Notes: a model not told the origin generated them from the letters alone. A DNA stretch of 64,000 nucleotides from Psychrobacter sp. PL19 (GCF_017875835.1 NZ_JAGING010000001.1:992001-1056000), one strand, 5' to 3'; shown: positions 1-9,942, counted from the stretch's first letter. Program-made: numbers and translations.

Positions 1-1
1 T

Positions 2-826
2 GCTGATTTGTTCGAAGCACGTCGTCCAAAAGATCACGCTATCATGGCAGAAATGACTGGTGTCGTGAGCTTCGGTAAAGAAACCAAAGGCAAAAATCGC
101 TTTATTATCACCAATGAAGACGGTGAGATTCATGAAGAGCTGATTCCAAAATGGCGTCAAATTAACGTCTTTGAAAACGAGACGGTAGCGCGCGGTGAAG
201 TGATCGCTGATGGTCCACAAAACCCACATGATATCCTGCGTCTGAAAGGCCAAACGGCACTTGCTGACTACATCGTTAACGAAGTACAAGATGTCTACCG
301 CTTGCAAGGTGTGAAAATCAACGACAAGCACATCGAAGTTATTATTCGTCAGATGTTGCGTAAAGTTGAAATCACCGATGGTGGCGACTCAAGCCACTTC
401 AAAGGTGATCAGGTTGAGTATGCTGATTTAAAAGCAATGAATACTAAGCTGGTTGCAGAAGATAAATTCCCAATCCAGTATGAGCGTCAATTGCTTGGTA
501 TTACTAAGGCTAGTCTAGCGACTGAGAGCTTTATCTCAGCGGCATCTTTCCAAGAAACTACCCGTGTCCTAACTGCTGCTGCCGTTACAGGTAAAGTGGA
601 TGAGCTACGCGGTCTCAAAGAAAACGTAGTTGTTGGTCGTTTGATTCCTGCTGGTACTGGTCTTGCCTATCATAAAGCGCGTAAAGAAAAAGCAGAACAG
701 AAACTACATGACAAAGATATTAATGCAGCATTTGATATGACAACTGCTAACAGCGATAGTAAAGACTTCTCTAGCTTTGATGAAGCCTTTGCTCAAGAGT
801 TGAATCAAGGCAGCCAGTCTGAATAA
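2..826 (+). CDS. rpoC: DNA-directed RNA polymerase subunit beta' (C-terminal part)
   Basis: The gene runs in from before the window; the open frame continues to base 2, so the 5' part is missing and only the last 274 residues are here. They carry the end of the beta' subunit: the downstream clamp/jaw segment with [13 protein letters not shown] near the C-terminus and the region around [19 protein letters not shown], which is strongly conserved in RpoC and contains the second part of the trigger loop neighbourhood. The protein is the catalytic large subunit of RNA polymerase, paired with beta (rpoB, expected upstream). A strong terminator follows 48 bases after the stop. Identification is essentially certain. 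Confidence 0.97.
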   Translation, partial: ADLFEARRPKDHAIMAEMTGVVSFGKETKGKNRFIITNEDGEIHEELIPKWRQINVFENETVARGEVIADGPQNPHDILRLKGQTALADYIVNEVQDVYRLQGVKINDKHIEVIIRQMLRKVEITDGGDSSHFKGDQVEYADLKAMNTKLVAEDKFPIQYERQLLGITKASLATESFISAASFQETTRVLTAAAVTGKVDELRGLKENVVVGRLIPAGTGLAYHKARKEKAEQKLHDKDINAAFDMTTANSDSKDFSSFDEAFAQELNQGSQSE

Positions 827-873
827 CTCTACGTTAATTTAGATAGGCTCAAGCCGAACAGTAAGCATGATAT

Positions 874-904
874 AAAAAAGCCAGCCTCGTCGCTGGCTTT
901 TTTA
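874..904 (+). terminator. Rho-independent terminator of the rpoBC operon
   Basis: A 12-bp perfect stem (AAAAAAGCCAGC / GCTGGCTTTTTT) with a 6-base loop is followed by further T residues. It sits directly downstream of the rpoC stop. The A-tract on the 5' side could let it work in both directions, but no gene enters from the other side. Confidence 0.9.
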
Positions 905-1031
905 TACCCTTAAAAAAGTGAAAAAAATCGTCATTATAGCCAAGAAAATAGTACACTAAAAAATCAGCTTTATAAGTCGTGGCTGTTTTTGATTAATATG
1001 AGCTCATCATTAATATAAGGATAAAAGGCGT

Positions 1032-1559
1032 ATGGCAGGTAAAACTCGCGTTGCCAAATATCAGGCGGATCGTACCAATCAAAAGCTCTATTTCTGTCGT
1101 TTAGCCTGTCAAGCTGCAGGCAGTAGTAATGATAAGCAGCATTATCAAGCCCAATGTGAGACCGCCATCTTTCATTTACACGGGTCTTTTTTAGCATTCT
1201 TACAAGAATTAGGGCATTTTTATGGCTTAACCATGACAGCGCCAACCTTAGCAGATATCGAGCAAGCACTTAGCGAGCGTACGCAAGTCTCACCAGAAGT
1301 ACAGCGCCTACAGCAATTACAACAGCAAGGGTTCTTAGCGAATATAGAACGTGCTTACCAACGTTGTTTATACGCGGTCTTGCCTGATAATTCAGTCGAT
1401 GAGAGTGTTAGTACGGCTGGGAAGGAGTCACAAGATTTGATCGTTAACGTGGTTACTTTGTCGAATCAATGGTTACCGGATGACGCAACGATACGTGAAT
1501 GGCGGCAGCAATTTTTAGAGCTTATTGAGCAACTGCGCGCAGGTATGGTGGAATTTTAA
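1032..1559 (+). CDS. DUF6586-like protein of unknown function
   Basis: A 175-residue soluble protein without signal peptide or membrane segment. The N-terminal RTNQKLYF motif followed by alternating helices and ETAIFHLHGSFLAFLQELGHFY resembles the DUF6586 family of pseudomonads and Acinetobacter, as I recall it; this is a family name only and gives no function. The start is preceded by AAGGA at 1017-1021 (10 bases away) and by a second AAGG closer in. It stands alone between the rpoC terminator and the convergent mrcA gene, with a dispersed 140-bp repeat filling the gap to mrcA. Confidence 0.75.
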   Translation: MAGKTRVAKYQADRTNQKLYFCRLACQAAGSSNDKQHYQAQCETAIFHLHGSFLAFLQELGHFYGLTMTAPTLADIEQALSERTQVSPEVQRLQQLQQQGFLANIERAYQRCLYAVLPDNSVDESVSTAGKESQDLIVNVVTLSNQWLPDDATIREWRQQFLELIEQLRAGMVEF

Positions 1560-1574
1560 AAGCCGACTTGCATA

Positions 1575-1714
1575 CTATGGTTAAAATACCTTAAAAACGC
1601 TAGGGTACTGCTGATATAAGCTTTTTGCAGCCTCTGTCTGCGTAGGCACAGCAAGCAAGAAAAACGTATGCCAGCAGTAGGTTATGTCTCGATATTACTT
1701 TTCATTGACTATAT
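1575..1714 (-). repeat. Dispersed MITE-like hairpin repeat, copy 1 (reverse orientation)
   Basis: One of four near-identical 137-140 bp copies. Read on the minus strand it starts ATATAGTCAATGAAAAG and ends with a terminus that is TATAG-like when reversed, so the ends form an imperfect terminal inverted repeat. The interior holds long arms beginning TACTGCTGGCATA and ending ATATCAGCAGTA that pair into a hairpin over a central GTGCCTACGCAGAC segment. This copy lies between two convergent genes and ends only 4 bases before the mrcA stop codon, so it forms the mrcA 3' untranslated region. It contains no open frame of note. Confidence 0.85.
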
Positions 1715-1718
1715 TAGC

Positions 1719-4367
1719 TTATTCTGGCATTGGTGGCATGCGTTTGGCCGGAGTTGGGGTTAATAGGTTCTTCGGAACACTAGTCTCACTAGTAGGTTTT
1801 GTCTGCTCTGGCTTTTCTGAATTATCCGACTCTGCAGTAGGTTTGGGTTCAGGCGCTCTGCGTTGTTGAGCTGTCGGTTTAACCAGCTTTGCGGCGGCAC
1901 TCTCATTACCTTCTCCATTATCACGAGTGACAATACCATCGTCAGTCATTTCTATTACTTGTTGCTGTTGTTTTTTTGACTTGGCACGGTTACTGATTGA
2001 TACCCATTGATACGGAGTGTCTTTGAGTTGGGCTTTCATAAAGTCTATCCATACCGGTAACGCTGCCACACCACCATATTCACGGCGACCAAGGGTTGAT
2101 GGTCGATCAAAGCCCATCCATACGACAGTAGCATTGGTAGGATGAAACCCTGCAAACCAAGCATCTTTAGCGTCGTTAGTCGTACCAGTTTTGCCACCAA
2201 TGTCATCACGTCCTAAAGCCTGGGCACGAACAGCAGTACCACGTTGCACCACATCTCTTAAAATATCTGCCATATCATAAGCCACTTGTGGTTTTAGGAT
2301 TCTCGGTGCTTGAGTGGCAGGTATATACTGCACCGTTGGTGCTTTTAAACGATCTGCTGCTGGACTGGCATCATAGAGACTTAGATTAATAGCCTTATTG
2401 TTCTGTTGAGCATTAGCTGGTTCTTGACCTTCACTATTTTCTAACTTCTGTTCTTCAGCAGCTAATTTTTCTGCTTCAATAAGGTTGTCACGCTCTTCAA
2501 TTAGAGTTTGGTTGCGCTTATCGATTTGCTCATTAAAGCATAAAGCACAAGCCTGCTGTGGATTGGCTTGGAACAACAACTTATTATCATAGTTATAAAT
2601 TTGTTCAATAAAATAAGGTTGAATACGGTGGCCACCATTGGCAAAGGTCGCATAGGCGGTGGCCATTTGTAGCGGGGTTGCTTGTCCAGTACCAAGCGCC
2701 AATGACAGCGTTGTTGGTAGCTTTTCTTTATCCAAACCAAACTGATCTAATAAGTTGCGAGCATCTGAAATACCAATGGCTTGCAGTAAACGAATAGAGA
2801 CCAGATTACGAGACAGATATAGGCCACGGCGCAAGGTAATGTCCCCTAAAAAACGGCCATCAGAGTTCTTAGGCTTCCAATCACCTACCTGAAGAGGACG
2901 ATCTGAGACAATACTATCGGGACGGTAGCCTTTTTCTAGCGCACTAGTGTAGACCAGTGGTTTAATGGTTGAACCTGGCTGCCGCCAACCTTGCAGTGCC
3001 CGGTTAAATTTACTGTGGTTAAAGTCAAAACCACCAACTAAAGCGTTGACTGCACCATTTTCAGGATTTAGAGAAACTAAGCTACCCTGTATATCAGGTA
3101 TTTGTGCCAACTGCCAGTTACCGTTAGCGGTTGGTATCAATCGAATAATGTCGTTCTCACTGACGATTTGCCCGGCATTATTGGGATAGTAACCGATTCG
3201 ATCCGCCGAAAAATGTTTGCGTGCCCAGCTCATACCTGACCAACTAACGGTCACACTTTCACCAGAGAGTATGGTCGCCTCAAAACTGCGAGAATTGATT
3301 TTGGTGACTTTGGCAGGAGACATGTTGGCGTAACGGCGGAAATTTTCAAGCGGTTCGTCATTGGCTTCAGGACCACGCCAGCCATGACGATGATCATAAG
3401 CGACCAGCCCTGTTAGTATAGCGGCTTCCGCATCTGACTGAGCTTTGCTATCTACTGTAGTACGTACTCGCCACCCACCATTCATTACTTGCTTACCATA
3501 ACGGCTAACCAGTGCATAACGGGCCATTTCTGCCAAATACGGCATATTAACATCCAGCTTTTCTTGGTATAGATTAATACCAACTGGGGAGTTAATGGCT
3601 TCATCATGTTGAGCTTTACTGATATAACCAAGTTCATGCATGCGACCAATAATCCAGTTACGCCGAATAAGTGCGCGGCTAGGATTGGCAACGGGGTTAT
3701 ACTTCGAAGGGGCTTTTGGCAGACCTGCCAGCATGGCTACTTCAGCAATAGTAAGGCTATCCAAGGACTTGCTATAATATTTTTTAGCAGCGGCGCGGAC
3801 ACCATAGGCCCCTTCACCTAAGTAAATTTTATTGACATAGAGAGTCAAAATATCATTTTTGCTCAGCTCGTCTTCTATTTTACGGGCCAAAAACAGCTCA
3901 GTAAGCTTGCGATTTAAGGTGCGATCTGGGCTCAAAAAATAGTTCTTGGCCACCTGCATCGTAATCGTTGAGCCGCCGGTTTGGCTATCATCATCAGTAA
4001 CCACTTCGGTAACCGCACGACCCAAGCCTTTTATACTAATACCGCTATGCTGAAAGAAGGAAGCATCTTCTGCCGCCAAAAAAGCATGGGTTAGGTCTCT
4101 AGGAATCTCTTCAAAAGTGATGGGCAGGGACAAACGATTACCATACTGACCAATCAGTTTGTTGTCGCGGCTGTAGATCTGTAGTGGCATTTCTAAACTT
4201 GCAATCTTAATCTCTTGGATGCTAGGTAGGGTTGGTGATATGTACATCGCCATACCATAAAATCCGATAGGTACCGCCAGTGCTAAGATCACGGCCAGTG
4301 CTAGACAGGCAATGAAAAGCCCCACCAAAAAGTTAATGAGACGAACGATAGCATTTTTTTTGGTCAT
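1719..4367 (-). CDS. mrcA: Bifunctional penicillin-binding protein 1A
   Basis: An 882-residue class A PBP that polymerises glycan strands and cross-links peptidoglycan in the periplasm. Residues about 13-40 form the single N-terminal membrane anchor. The glycosyltransferase domain shows AAEDASFFQHSG (catalytic E100) and GGSTITMQVAKNYF (132-144). The transpeptidase domain has the active-site STIK (S466-K469), SRN (519-521) and KTGT (726-729). A charged, Pro/Lys-rich tail occupies about residues 800-882. An inserted stretch rich in Glu, Gln and Asn at about 615-665 precedes the KTG region. The gene is divergent from pilM, the same arrangement as ponA/pilM in Pseudomonas and Acinetobacter. Confidence 0.96.
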   Translation of the reverse strand: MTKKNAIVRLINFLVGLFIACLALAVILALAVPIGFYGMAMYISPTLPSIQEIKIASLEMPLQIYSRDNKLIGQYGNRLSLPITFEEIPRDLTHAFLAAEDASFFQHSGISIKGLGRAVTEVVTDDDSQTGGSTITMQVAKNYFLSPDRTLNRKLTELFLARKIEDELSKNDILTLYVNKIYLGEGAYGVRAAAKKYYSKSLDSLTIAEVAMLAGLPKAPSKYNPVANPSRALIRRNWIIGRMHELGYISKAQHDEAINSPVGINLYQEKLDVNMPYLAEMARYALVSRYGKQVMNGGWRVRTTVDSKAQSDAEAAILTGLVAYDHRHGWRGPEANDEPLENFRRYANMSPAKVTKINSRSFEATILSGESVTVSWSGMSWARKHFSADRIGYYPNNAGQIVSENDIIRLIPTANGNWQLAQIPDIQGSLVSLNPENGAVNALVGGFDFNHSKFNRALQGWRQPGSTIKPLVYTSALEKGYRPDSIVSDRPLQVGDWKPKNSDGRFLGDITLRRGLYLSRNLVSIRLLQAIGISDARNLLDQFGLDKEKLPTTLSLALGTGQATPLQMATAYATFANGGHRIQPYFIEQIYNYDNKLLFQANPQQACALCFNEQIDKRNQTLIEERDNLIEAEKLAAEEQKLENSEGQEPANAQQNNKAINLSLYDASPAADRLKAPTVQYIPATQAPRILKPQVAYDMADILRDVVQRGTAVRAQALGRDDIGGKTGTTNDAKDAWFAGFHPTNATVVWMGFDRPSTLGRREYGGVAALPVWIDFMKAQLKDTPYQWVSISNRAKSKKQQQQVIEMTDDGIVTRDNGEGNESAAAKLVKPTAQQRRAPEPKPTAESDNSEKPEQTKPTSETSVPKNLLTPTPAKRMPPMPE

Positions 4368-4550
4368 AATAAGACTTATTAATTAAGATTTGCAACAAGT
4401 AGATGATTATACCTTGAACAAAATAAGCAGGTCATACTAAATGTGTAATTGACCTTGATTTATTCTTTAAACACTTTAGTCTATCTATTGAGTAACTTAT
4501 TGTATTCAAATATTACAACTAACTATCAAATTTTGCATTTCACATAAGGT

Positions 4551-5615
4551 ATGGAGTTTGTGAGGCTATTTTCTTCTAAAAGTAGACATTTAATTGGGAT
4601 GGATGTCTGTGCCACCTCAGTAAAATTGGTTGATATACAGCGTCAGCAAGGGATGTTTCATCTAAGATCATATGGTATCGAACCGTTGCCTGTAGGCGCG
4701 GTAGTCGACAAACTCATCGTAGATACTGAAGAAGTAGGAAATATTATTGCCGACTTAGCACGGCGTTGTCAGGTCGTCGGTAGCAATGCCGCAACTGCGG
4801 TCTCAGGCTCAGCAGTGATTACCAAAATCATAGATATGGACATGGTGCTCAATGATGTTGAACGCGAGGCCCAAATTCGCCTAGACGCTGATCAATATAT
4901 TCCTTATCCACTCGAAGATGTCAATTTGGATTTTGAAGTCCTAGGCCCTTCTTTGATCAATGATGACATGGTACAAGTGCTGTTGGCTGCTTCGCGCTCA
5001 GAAAACGTGGATCAACGAGTTGATGCCCTAACTTTTGGGGGTCTGCAAACTAAAATTATGGACATAGAGACGCATGCTATTGAGCGTGCTTTTGGATTGA
5101 TGATAGATAATTTACCAAATATGTCGGAGTTGGTGGCCTTGGTTGATATCGGACACAATCAAACCACTCTATATGTCGTTAAAAACGGTGAATTTGTTTA
5201 CAGCCGCGAGCAGTTATTTGGTGGTGCGCAGCTGACCGAGGCGATACAAAATCGCTATGGCCTAACCTCTGAAGAAGCAACCATTAGCAAGCGTGAACTC
5301 ACATTGCCTGACGACTACTATCCTGAAGTGCTAACGCCTTTTATGGAAAATGCCATTCAACAAATTACCCGCTCGTTGCAGTTTTATTTTTCCTCGAGTC
5401 AGTATAGCAGTATTGATCATGTAGTGCTCGCAGGTGGTAGCAGTTCTATCCCAGGTTTGGCCGGTATGGTACAACAGAAGCTGGGCGTAACTGTCAGCGT
5501 CGCCAATCCATTTATCAATATGACTATCGGTCCGCAGGTGGATAGTGAGCAGCTCGCAATTGATGCCCCAAGTTTAATGGCTGCTTGCGGTCTAGCGCTA
5601 AGGAGCTTTGACTAA
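4551..5615 (+). CDS. pilM: Type IV pilus assembly protein PilM
   Basis: A 354-residue cytoplasmic actin-like ATPase fold protein that binds the cytoplasmic tail of PilN and connects the inner-membrane alignment complex with the pilus motor. Typical features are LIGMDVCATSVKLVDI near the N-terminus, VALVDIGHNQTTLYV (phosphate-2-like) around residue 195 and VVLAGGSSSIPGL (adenosine-binding-like) near residue 295. The start is ambiguous: the ATG has AAGG only one base away, while GTG at 4560 would give an N-terminus closer in length to other PilM proteins. First gene of pilMNOPQ; its stop overlaps the pilN start by one base (TAATG). Confidence 0.95.
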   Translation: MEFVRLFSSKSRHLIGMDVCATSVKLVDIQRQQGMFHLRSYGIEPLPVGAVVDKLIVDTEEVGNIIADLARRCQVVGSNAATAVSGSAVITKIIDMDMVLNDVEREAQIRLDADQYIPYPLEDVNLDFEVLGPSLINDDMVQVLLAASRSENVDQRVDALTFGGLQTKIMDIETHAIERAFGLMIDNLPNMSELVALVDIGHNQTTLYVVKNGEFVYSREQLFGGAQLTEAIQNRYGLTSEEATISKRELTLPDDYYPEVLTPFMENAIQQITRSLQFYFSSSQYSSIDHVVLAGGSSSIPGLAGMVQQKLGVTVSVANPFINMTIGPQVDSEQLAIDAPSLMAACGLALRSFD

Positions 5616-6274
5616 TGGCTCGTATTAACCTGTTACCGTGGCGACAAGAAGAGCGCGAACGTCGCAACAAAGAATTTATTACCCTGGTGGTCGCCGTTAC
5701 TTTACTGGCGTTATTAGTCGCCTTTGCGTCGTGGAGTTATTTTAACAATGAGCTCGATGAGCAGCGTGCTGCCAATGCTTTGATTACACAAGAAAATAGC
5801 CGCTTAGATACTGTGCTCACCGATATTGATAGTTTGGAGCAGCGCCGCGAAGATATTATCTCACGTATGCAGGTTATCCAAGATTTGCAGGGTTTACGTC
5901 CGGTACCTGTTCGATTATGGGATGACCTTGCCAAAGCCATACCACCTGCACTTTATCTAAATAATCTCAAGCGTGAAGGCGATTTATTGACTCTAACGGG
6001 TTTGGCGGACAATCCGAACATTGTATCAAGCTTGATTCGTAATCTGGATAGCAGTAAGTGGCTGGGTGATTCGGCAGTCAGTAATATTCAGCAAAACATA
6101 AGTGCTTATGAGACTGCTCCTGCCCTTAACGAGAGGGGTACGACTGGTGAGCAGCCGCGTCCGATTTATCCTGAGGACAGCTATGTGCAGTTCGTGGTGA
6201 CTACAAAAGTACAGTCTGAGTCTGCCGTACCTGCTGATATTGATGGCAGCACTGGGCTTGGAGGTAAGCTATGA
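5615..6274 (+). CDS. pilN: Type IV pilus inner-membrane alignment protein PilN
   Basis: A 219-residue bitopic protein: the N-terminal MARINLLPWR motif is the conserved PilM-binding peptide, followed by one membrane helix (about 21-43), a coiled coil (about 46-85) and a periplasmic ferredoxin-like domain. It forms heterodimers with PilO in the periplasm. Translationally coupled on both sides: the start overlaps the pilM stop, and the stop overlaps the pilO start as ATGA. The C-terminal about 40 residues are Ser/Thr/Gly-rich and probably disordered. Confidence 0.95.
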   Translation: MARINLLPWRQEERERRNKEFITLVVAVTLLALLVAFASWSYFNNELDEQRAANALITQENSRLDTVLTDIDSLEQRREDIISRMQVIQDLQGLRPVPVRLWDDLAKAIPPALYLNNLKREGDLLTLTGLADNPNIVSSLIRNLDSSKWLGDSAVSNIQQNISAYETAPALNERGTTGEQPRPIYPEDSYVQFVVTTKVQSESAVPADIDGSTGLGGKL

Positions 6275-6981
6275 AACTCAGCCGCAAAAAAAGCCCAGTT
6301 AAAACCAACAAAGCCGCTTTACGCACTAAAAAGTCGTTTGATTTTAATGAGTTTCGGCGTAGCTTTGAGTCACTAGATACCGAAAACTATGGCAGTTGGC
6401 CACTATCCGTTAAGATAACAGTGATTGGCTTCATCATTGCTCTCATTGCAGCGTTGTCATGGGCGTTACCGATTAGCAGTAAAATCGATGAGATCACAGC
6501 TGCTGAAAGTGAGCAGCAAACCCTGCTTGATAGTTACCGTGAAAAACAATCGCGCGCCCGCCATCTAGAGGCTTATCAAGCACAAGTCATACAGATGGAA
6601 ACTGAGTTCAATGCCTTACTCGATCAGCTACCAAAAGACACTCGCGTGTCAGAGCTGGTAGAAGGCATTAATATGACCGGGGTCGGCAGTAATATACGTT
6701 TTCAAGATATTTCTGTAGAAGCTGAGATCGAAAATGAGTTCTTTATTGAACAGCCTATACGTATAGCGGCGTTAGGGGAGTACCATCAATTTGGTAACTT
6801 TATTAGTGGCCTTGCTGCGTTACCGCGTATTATTACCATGCATGATTTTGAAGTCAGTAATCCCCAGCCATCTTTAGATGTCCTACCGGAACTCAATTTA
6901 GTATTACAGACGAAGACCTACCGCTCAAAAGAAGTCACTCCTGAAGGCGGCGAGACTGACACTACTGCAGGAGGCAACTGA
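6271..6981 (+). CDS. pilO: Type IV pilus inner-membrane alignment protein PilO
   Basis: A 236-residue protein with a basic cytoplasmic N-terminus, one membrane helix (about 47-68), a coiled coil (about 70-120) and a periplasmic ferredoxin-like domain containing LDQLPKDTRVSELVEGI and the region around GEYHQFGNFISGLAALPRI, both typical of PilO. It pairs with PilN and contacts PilP to link the inner membrane to the secretin. The stop overlaps the pilP start by one base (TGATG), so translation is likely coupled. A short Gly/Thr-rich tail follows the domain. Confidence 0.95.
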   Translation: MKLSRKKSPVKTNKAALRTKKSFDFNEFRRSFESLDTENYGSWPLSVKITVIGFIIALIAALSWALPISSKIDEITAAESEQQTLLDSYREKQSRARHLEAYQAQVIQMETEFNALLDQLPKDTRVSELVEGINMTGVGSNIRFQDISVEAEIENEFFIEQPIRIAALGEYHQFGNFISGLAALPRIITMHDFEVSNPQPSLDVLPELNLVLQTKTYRSKEVTPEGGETDTTAGGN

Positions 6982-7514
6982 TGATTATCAGAAAATTGCC
7001 CACGCTACTGATGCTAAGTGTTACTGTCCTATCGCTGACTGGTTGTAGCGATCGTATTGGCATGGCAGAGCAGGCAATGGCTGATATACGCAACCAGCCT
7101 GCTCAGCCCATTGAACCGCCACCAAAATCTGAGCTGGTAGAAGACTTTGTCTATAGTGCTAACATGTTGCGTAGCCCGTTTTTGCCACCAAGTTTGGTCA
7201 ATGTGCAAAGTCCTACTACCTCTATTGATGGCGTGCGCCCTGATATCACGCGCACCAAAGAACCTCTCGAACAGTACCAGCTATCGCAACTGACCTTTCG
7301 TGGTATGTTAATTTCGCCTGAAGGCCAACAATATGCATTAGTGCAGCGTCCTGATGGTTCGGTTGCTAGTGTTAAAGTGGGTGATTATCTTGGCTTAAAC
7401 GACGGACGTATTGTTGAAGTTACGTCGACCCAGATTAATTTGATTGAAATTGTACCAGACAGCCGCGCAGGGTTCATTGAAAGACCCCAGTCGTTGGTCT
7501 CTCCTATAAATTAG
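6981..7514 (+). CDS. pilP: Type IV pilus inner-membrane lipoprotein PilP
   Basis: A 177-residue lipoprotein: signal sequence with lipobox LTGC and predicted lipidated Cys22, a proline-rich linker, and a C-terminal beta-sandwich of the PilP/GspC homology-region type (LSQLTFRGMLISPEGQQYAL, then VKVGDYLGLNDGRIVEVTST). PilP binds PilN/PilO with its N-terminal part and the PilQ N0 domain with its C-terminal domain, bridging the periplasm. Part of the tightly packed pilMNOPQ operon; 27 bases separate it from pilQ, which has its own GAGGAA ribosome site. Confidence 0.94.
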   Translation: MIIRKLPTLLMLSVTVLSLTGCSDRIGMAEQAMADIRNQPAQPIEPPPKSELVEDFVYSANMLRSPFLPPSLVNVQSPTTSIDGVRPDITRTKEPLEQYQLSQLTFRGMLISPEGQQYALVQRPDGSVASVKVGDYLGLNDGRIVEVTSTQINLIEIVPDSRAGFIERPQSLVSPIN

Positions 7515-7541
7515 GTCGGCACATTTTTTGAGGAATAAATA

Positions 7542-9884
7542 ATGACCGTACGCAATAACCAGATAATGATGATGAGCAACTGCGTATCCTCTACCTTGAC
7601 CATATCTACGTTGGCTGTGAGTATGATGGCGATGAGCAGCAGCGCCTATGCCGAGCAGCGTATCAATAATATCTCTGTGATACAAACTGCACCGGCAGTC
7701 ACGCAGATGCGTTTGGGGTTTGCAGGCGCACCGGTTCTACCTGCAGCCTACCAGCTTGAGGATCCTAGCCGGTTAGTACTAGATTTTAAACAAGTTCAAA
7801 ATGGGCTGGTCAGCCGTTTTACTGACTACAATATCGGTATGATCAATGACGTTACCTCCTTAAACAACGATAGTACTACCCGTCTTGTTATCGGCCTAAA
7901 ACAAGTGGGCAAGTATACTACCGCTATTGATGGTAATGATTTATTACTCACTATCAGCGATCCCAATCGGTTCATCGCCAGTAATAATACGGTGGTAACC
8001 ACTACTACAGTGATCACTCCAATTGTTGAGAGTAGTAGCATGGTAGTTACTCCTGTTATATCTGATTCTACGGTCGTTAAGAATCAAGTGCCTGCTGATA
8101 CTATGGTGGTACGGGTTAATCCTCTATTAGATCCCAGACTTGCCGCCTCGCAAGTAAGTAAGCAGTATAGCTATGATGGTTTGACAGCGCTTAATTTTGT
8201 AGCAGAGGGTAATGGCGGCGGTAATGGTGGCGGTAATGTCAGTATCGTTCTTGCTAATGAAGCTATTCCAGTGGACGTCCAACGCCAAGGTAATAAGCTA
8301 GTAGTGCGCCTGACTGGTAGTACGGTGCCTCGGAACTTATTACGTCGACTGAATATTAATAGTGGTCTTGTCACTAGTATTGATACTAAAAACCAGGGAC
8401 AAAATGCGGTGGTCACTATTAATATGACCAGTGATTATGAGTATCAAGCCTACCAGTCAGGCAATCAGCTCAACATTGCTATCAGTAAGCCTGAGTTGCT
8501 ACGTGAACCGACACTTGAAGAAAAAGTCTATAGCGGTGAAGCATTATCTATGGAGTTCCAAGATGTTGAAGTTCGTAGTGTCTTAGATATTTTAGCGCAG
8601 TTCACTAACACGAATATCGTCGCCAGTGATTCGGTAGCGGGTAATATCACTTTGCGCCTCATTAATGTGCCTTGGGATCAAGCGCTTGATATTATTCTAA
8701 AAAGTAAGAATTTGGACAAACGCGAGAACGGCAACGTTATTTTAATTGCGCCAACCACTGAACTTGCGCAACAAGAAGCGCAGGAGCTAGAAGCTCAACG
8801 AGCAGTGCAAGCTTTTGAGCCGCTACGAACGGAGTATATCCGTTTGAGCTACGCTAAAGTGGCAGATGTGCTGAACCTCATTTCTGATGGTAGTGGACCC
8901 GCTGGTAATAGTGGTGTTGGCACGACCACCAATCGTCTTGATGACAATAATACGCTGCTATCGAATCGGGGTACGGTAACCATCGATAATCGTACCAATA
9001 CTTTGATTATTAAGGATGTGGCAGCAAGTATTGAGAATATTCATAAACTTGTTAGCAAAATAGACATCCCTGTACGCCAAGTAATGATTGAAGCGCGCAT
9101 TGTCAGCGCCACCGATAGCTTTAGTAAAGAGATTGGGGTACGTTGGGGTATTTTATCTAATGGTGCAGCTACCAATCGTAACTTATTGGTTGGTGGTAGT
9201 AATCAAACTTTAACAGACCTAAAAGATTTTGATATAGAGACTACGACCGTTAACGGTCAAACGGTGTCTTATCCGAAATACGACATCACTCGTCCTGACA
9301 ACTTAAACGTCGATCTTGGCGTCAGTAACCCTGCAGGAAGTATAGCATTTGGCCTTCTTAGCTTGTCAGATGTCATGCTAGATCTTGAATTATCAGCACT
9401 ACAAGCGGACAATCGCGGTGAGGTTATCTCCACGCCCAAAATTTTGACTGCAGACAAACAAACAGCAAAAATCTCTTCTGGAACACAAATTCCATTTCAA
9501 GAGGCTTCAGCCAGTGGCGCGACCACCACTAGCTTTAAAGAAGCAGCGTTGAGCTTAGAAGCGACTCCAAATATTACACCTGACGGTAAAATTGGTTTGA
9601 AACTGGTGATTACCAACGGCACGCCAACTATCATTAACAATCAGGTTGCTATCGCCGAAGACTCTATCTCAACCAATGTCATTATAGAAGATGGTCAGAC
9701 CATCGTCCTTGGTGGGGTCTTTAAGAATCGTACCAATAACGGGGTAGATAAAGTGCCGTTTTTAGGTGATTTACCTTATATTGGCCGTGCGTTTCGCAGG
9801 GATGTACGCAATAATGCTAAGGAAGAGCTGCTGATATTCGTGACACCCAAACTCATTAATGACGGTGTCAGTCGTTTAGACTGA
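7542..9884 (+). CDS. pilQ: Type IV pilus outer-membrane secretin PilQ
   Basis: A 780-residue secretin through which pili cross the outer membrane. The N-terminus is a signal peptide ending AYA (about residue 37). Two AMIN-type peptidoglycan-binding beta domains follow (about 40-150 and 205-320), separated by a Val/Thr-rich linker; a Gly/Asn run GNGGGNGGGN lies in the second. Then come the STN/N0 domain (about 335-400, MEFQDVEVRSVLDILAQF), a secretin N1 domain (about 425-515) and the secretin core (about 560-775) ending VPFLGDLPYIGRAFRRD. Last gene of the pilus cluster, closed by a terminator at 9912. Confidence 0.96.
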   Translation: MTVRNNQIMMMSNCVSSTLTISTLAVSMMAMSSSAYAEQRINNISVIQTAPAVTQMRLGFAGAPVLPAAYQLEDPSRLVLDFKQVQNGLVSRFTDYNIGMINDVTSLNNDSTTRLVIGLKQVGKYTTAIDGNDLLLTISDPNRFIASNNTVVTTTTVITPIVESSSMVVTPVISDSTVVKNQVPADTMVVRVNPLLDPRLAASQVSKQYSYDGLTALNFVAEGNGGGNGGGNVSIVLANEAIPVDVQRQGNKLVVRLTGSTVPRNLLRRLNINSGLVTSIDTKNQGQNAVVTINMTSDYEYQAYQSGNQLNIAISKPELLREPTLEEKVYSGEALSMEFQDVEVRSVLDILAQFTNTNIVASDSVAGNITLRLINVPWDQALDIILKSKNLDKRENGNVILIAPTTELAQQEAQELEAQRAVQAFEPLRTEYIRLSYAKVADVLNLISDGSGPAGNSGVGTTTNRLDDNNTLLSNRGTVTIDNRTNTLIIKDVAASIENIHKLVSKIDIPVRQVMIEARIVSATDSFSKEIGVRWGILSNGAATNRNLLVGGSNQTLTDLKDFDIETTTVNGQTVSYPKYDITRPDNLNVDLGVSNPAGSIAFGLLSLSDVMLDLELSALQADNRGEVISTPKILTADKQTAKISSGTQIPFQEASASGATTTSFKEAALSLEATPNITPDGKIGLKLVITNGTPTIINNQVAIAEDSISTNVIIEDGQTIVLGGVFKNRTNNGVDKVPFLGDLPYIGRAFRRDVRNNAKEELLIFVTPKLINDGVSRLD

Positions 9885-9911
9885 TGTGAGGCCGTTGATG
9901 TTTAGTAGAAT

Positions 9912-9942
9912 AAAAAAGTAAGCCTATGTGCTTGCTTTTTTT
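9912..9942 (+). terminator. Terminator after pilQ
   Basis: Stem AAAAAAGTAAGC / GCTTGCTTTTTT with one T-G wobble, a 6-base loop, and a T run. It lies 27 bases after the pilQ stop and implies that aroK starts its own transcript. Confidence 0.85.

Noticed and set aside
970-1269. 99-codon minus-strand open frame opposite the DUF6586-like gene
   Set aside because: It lies entirely antisense to, or in the leader of, a better-supported gene and shows no family features.
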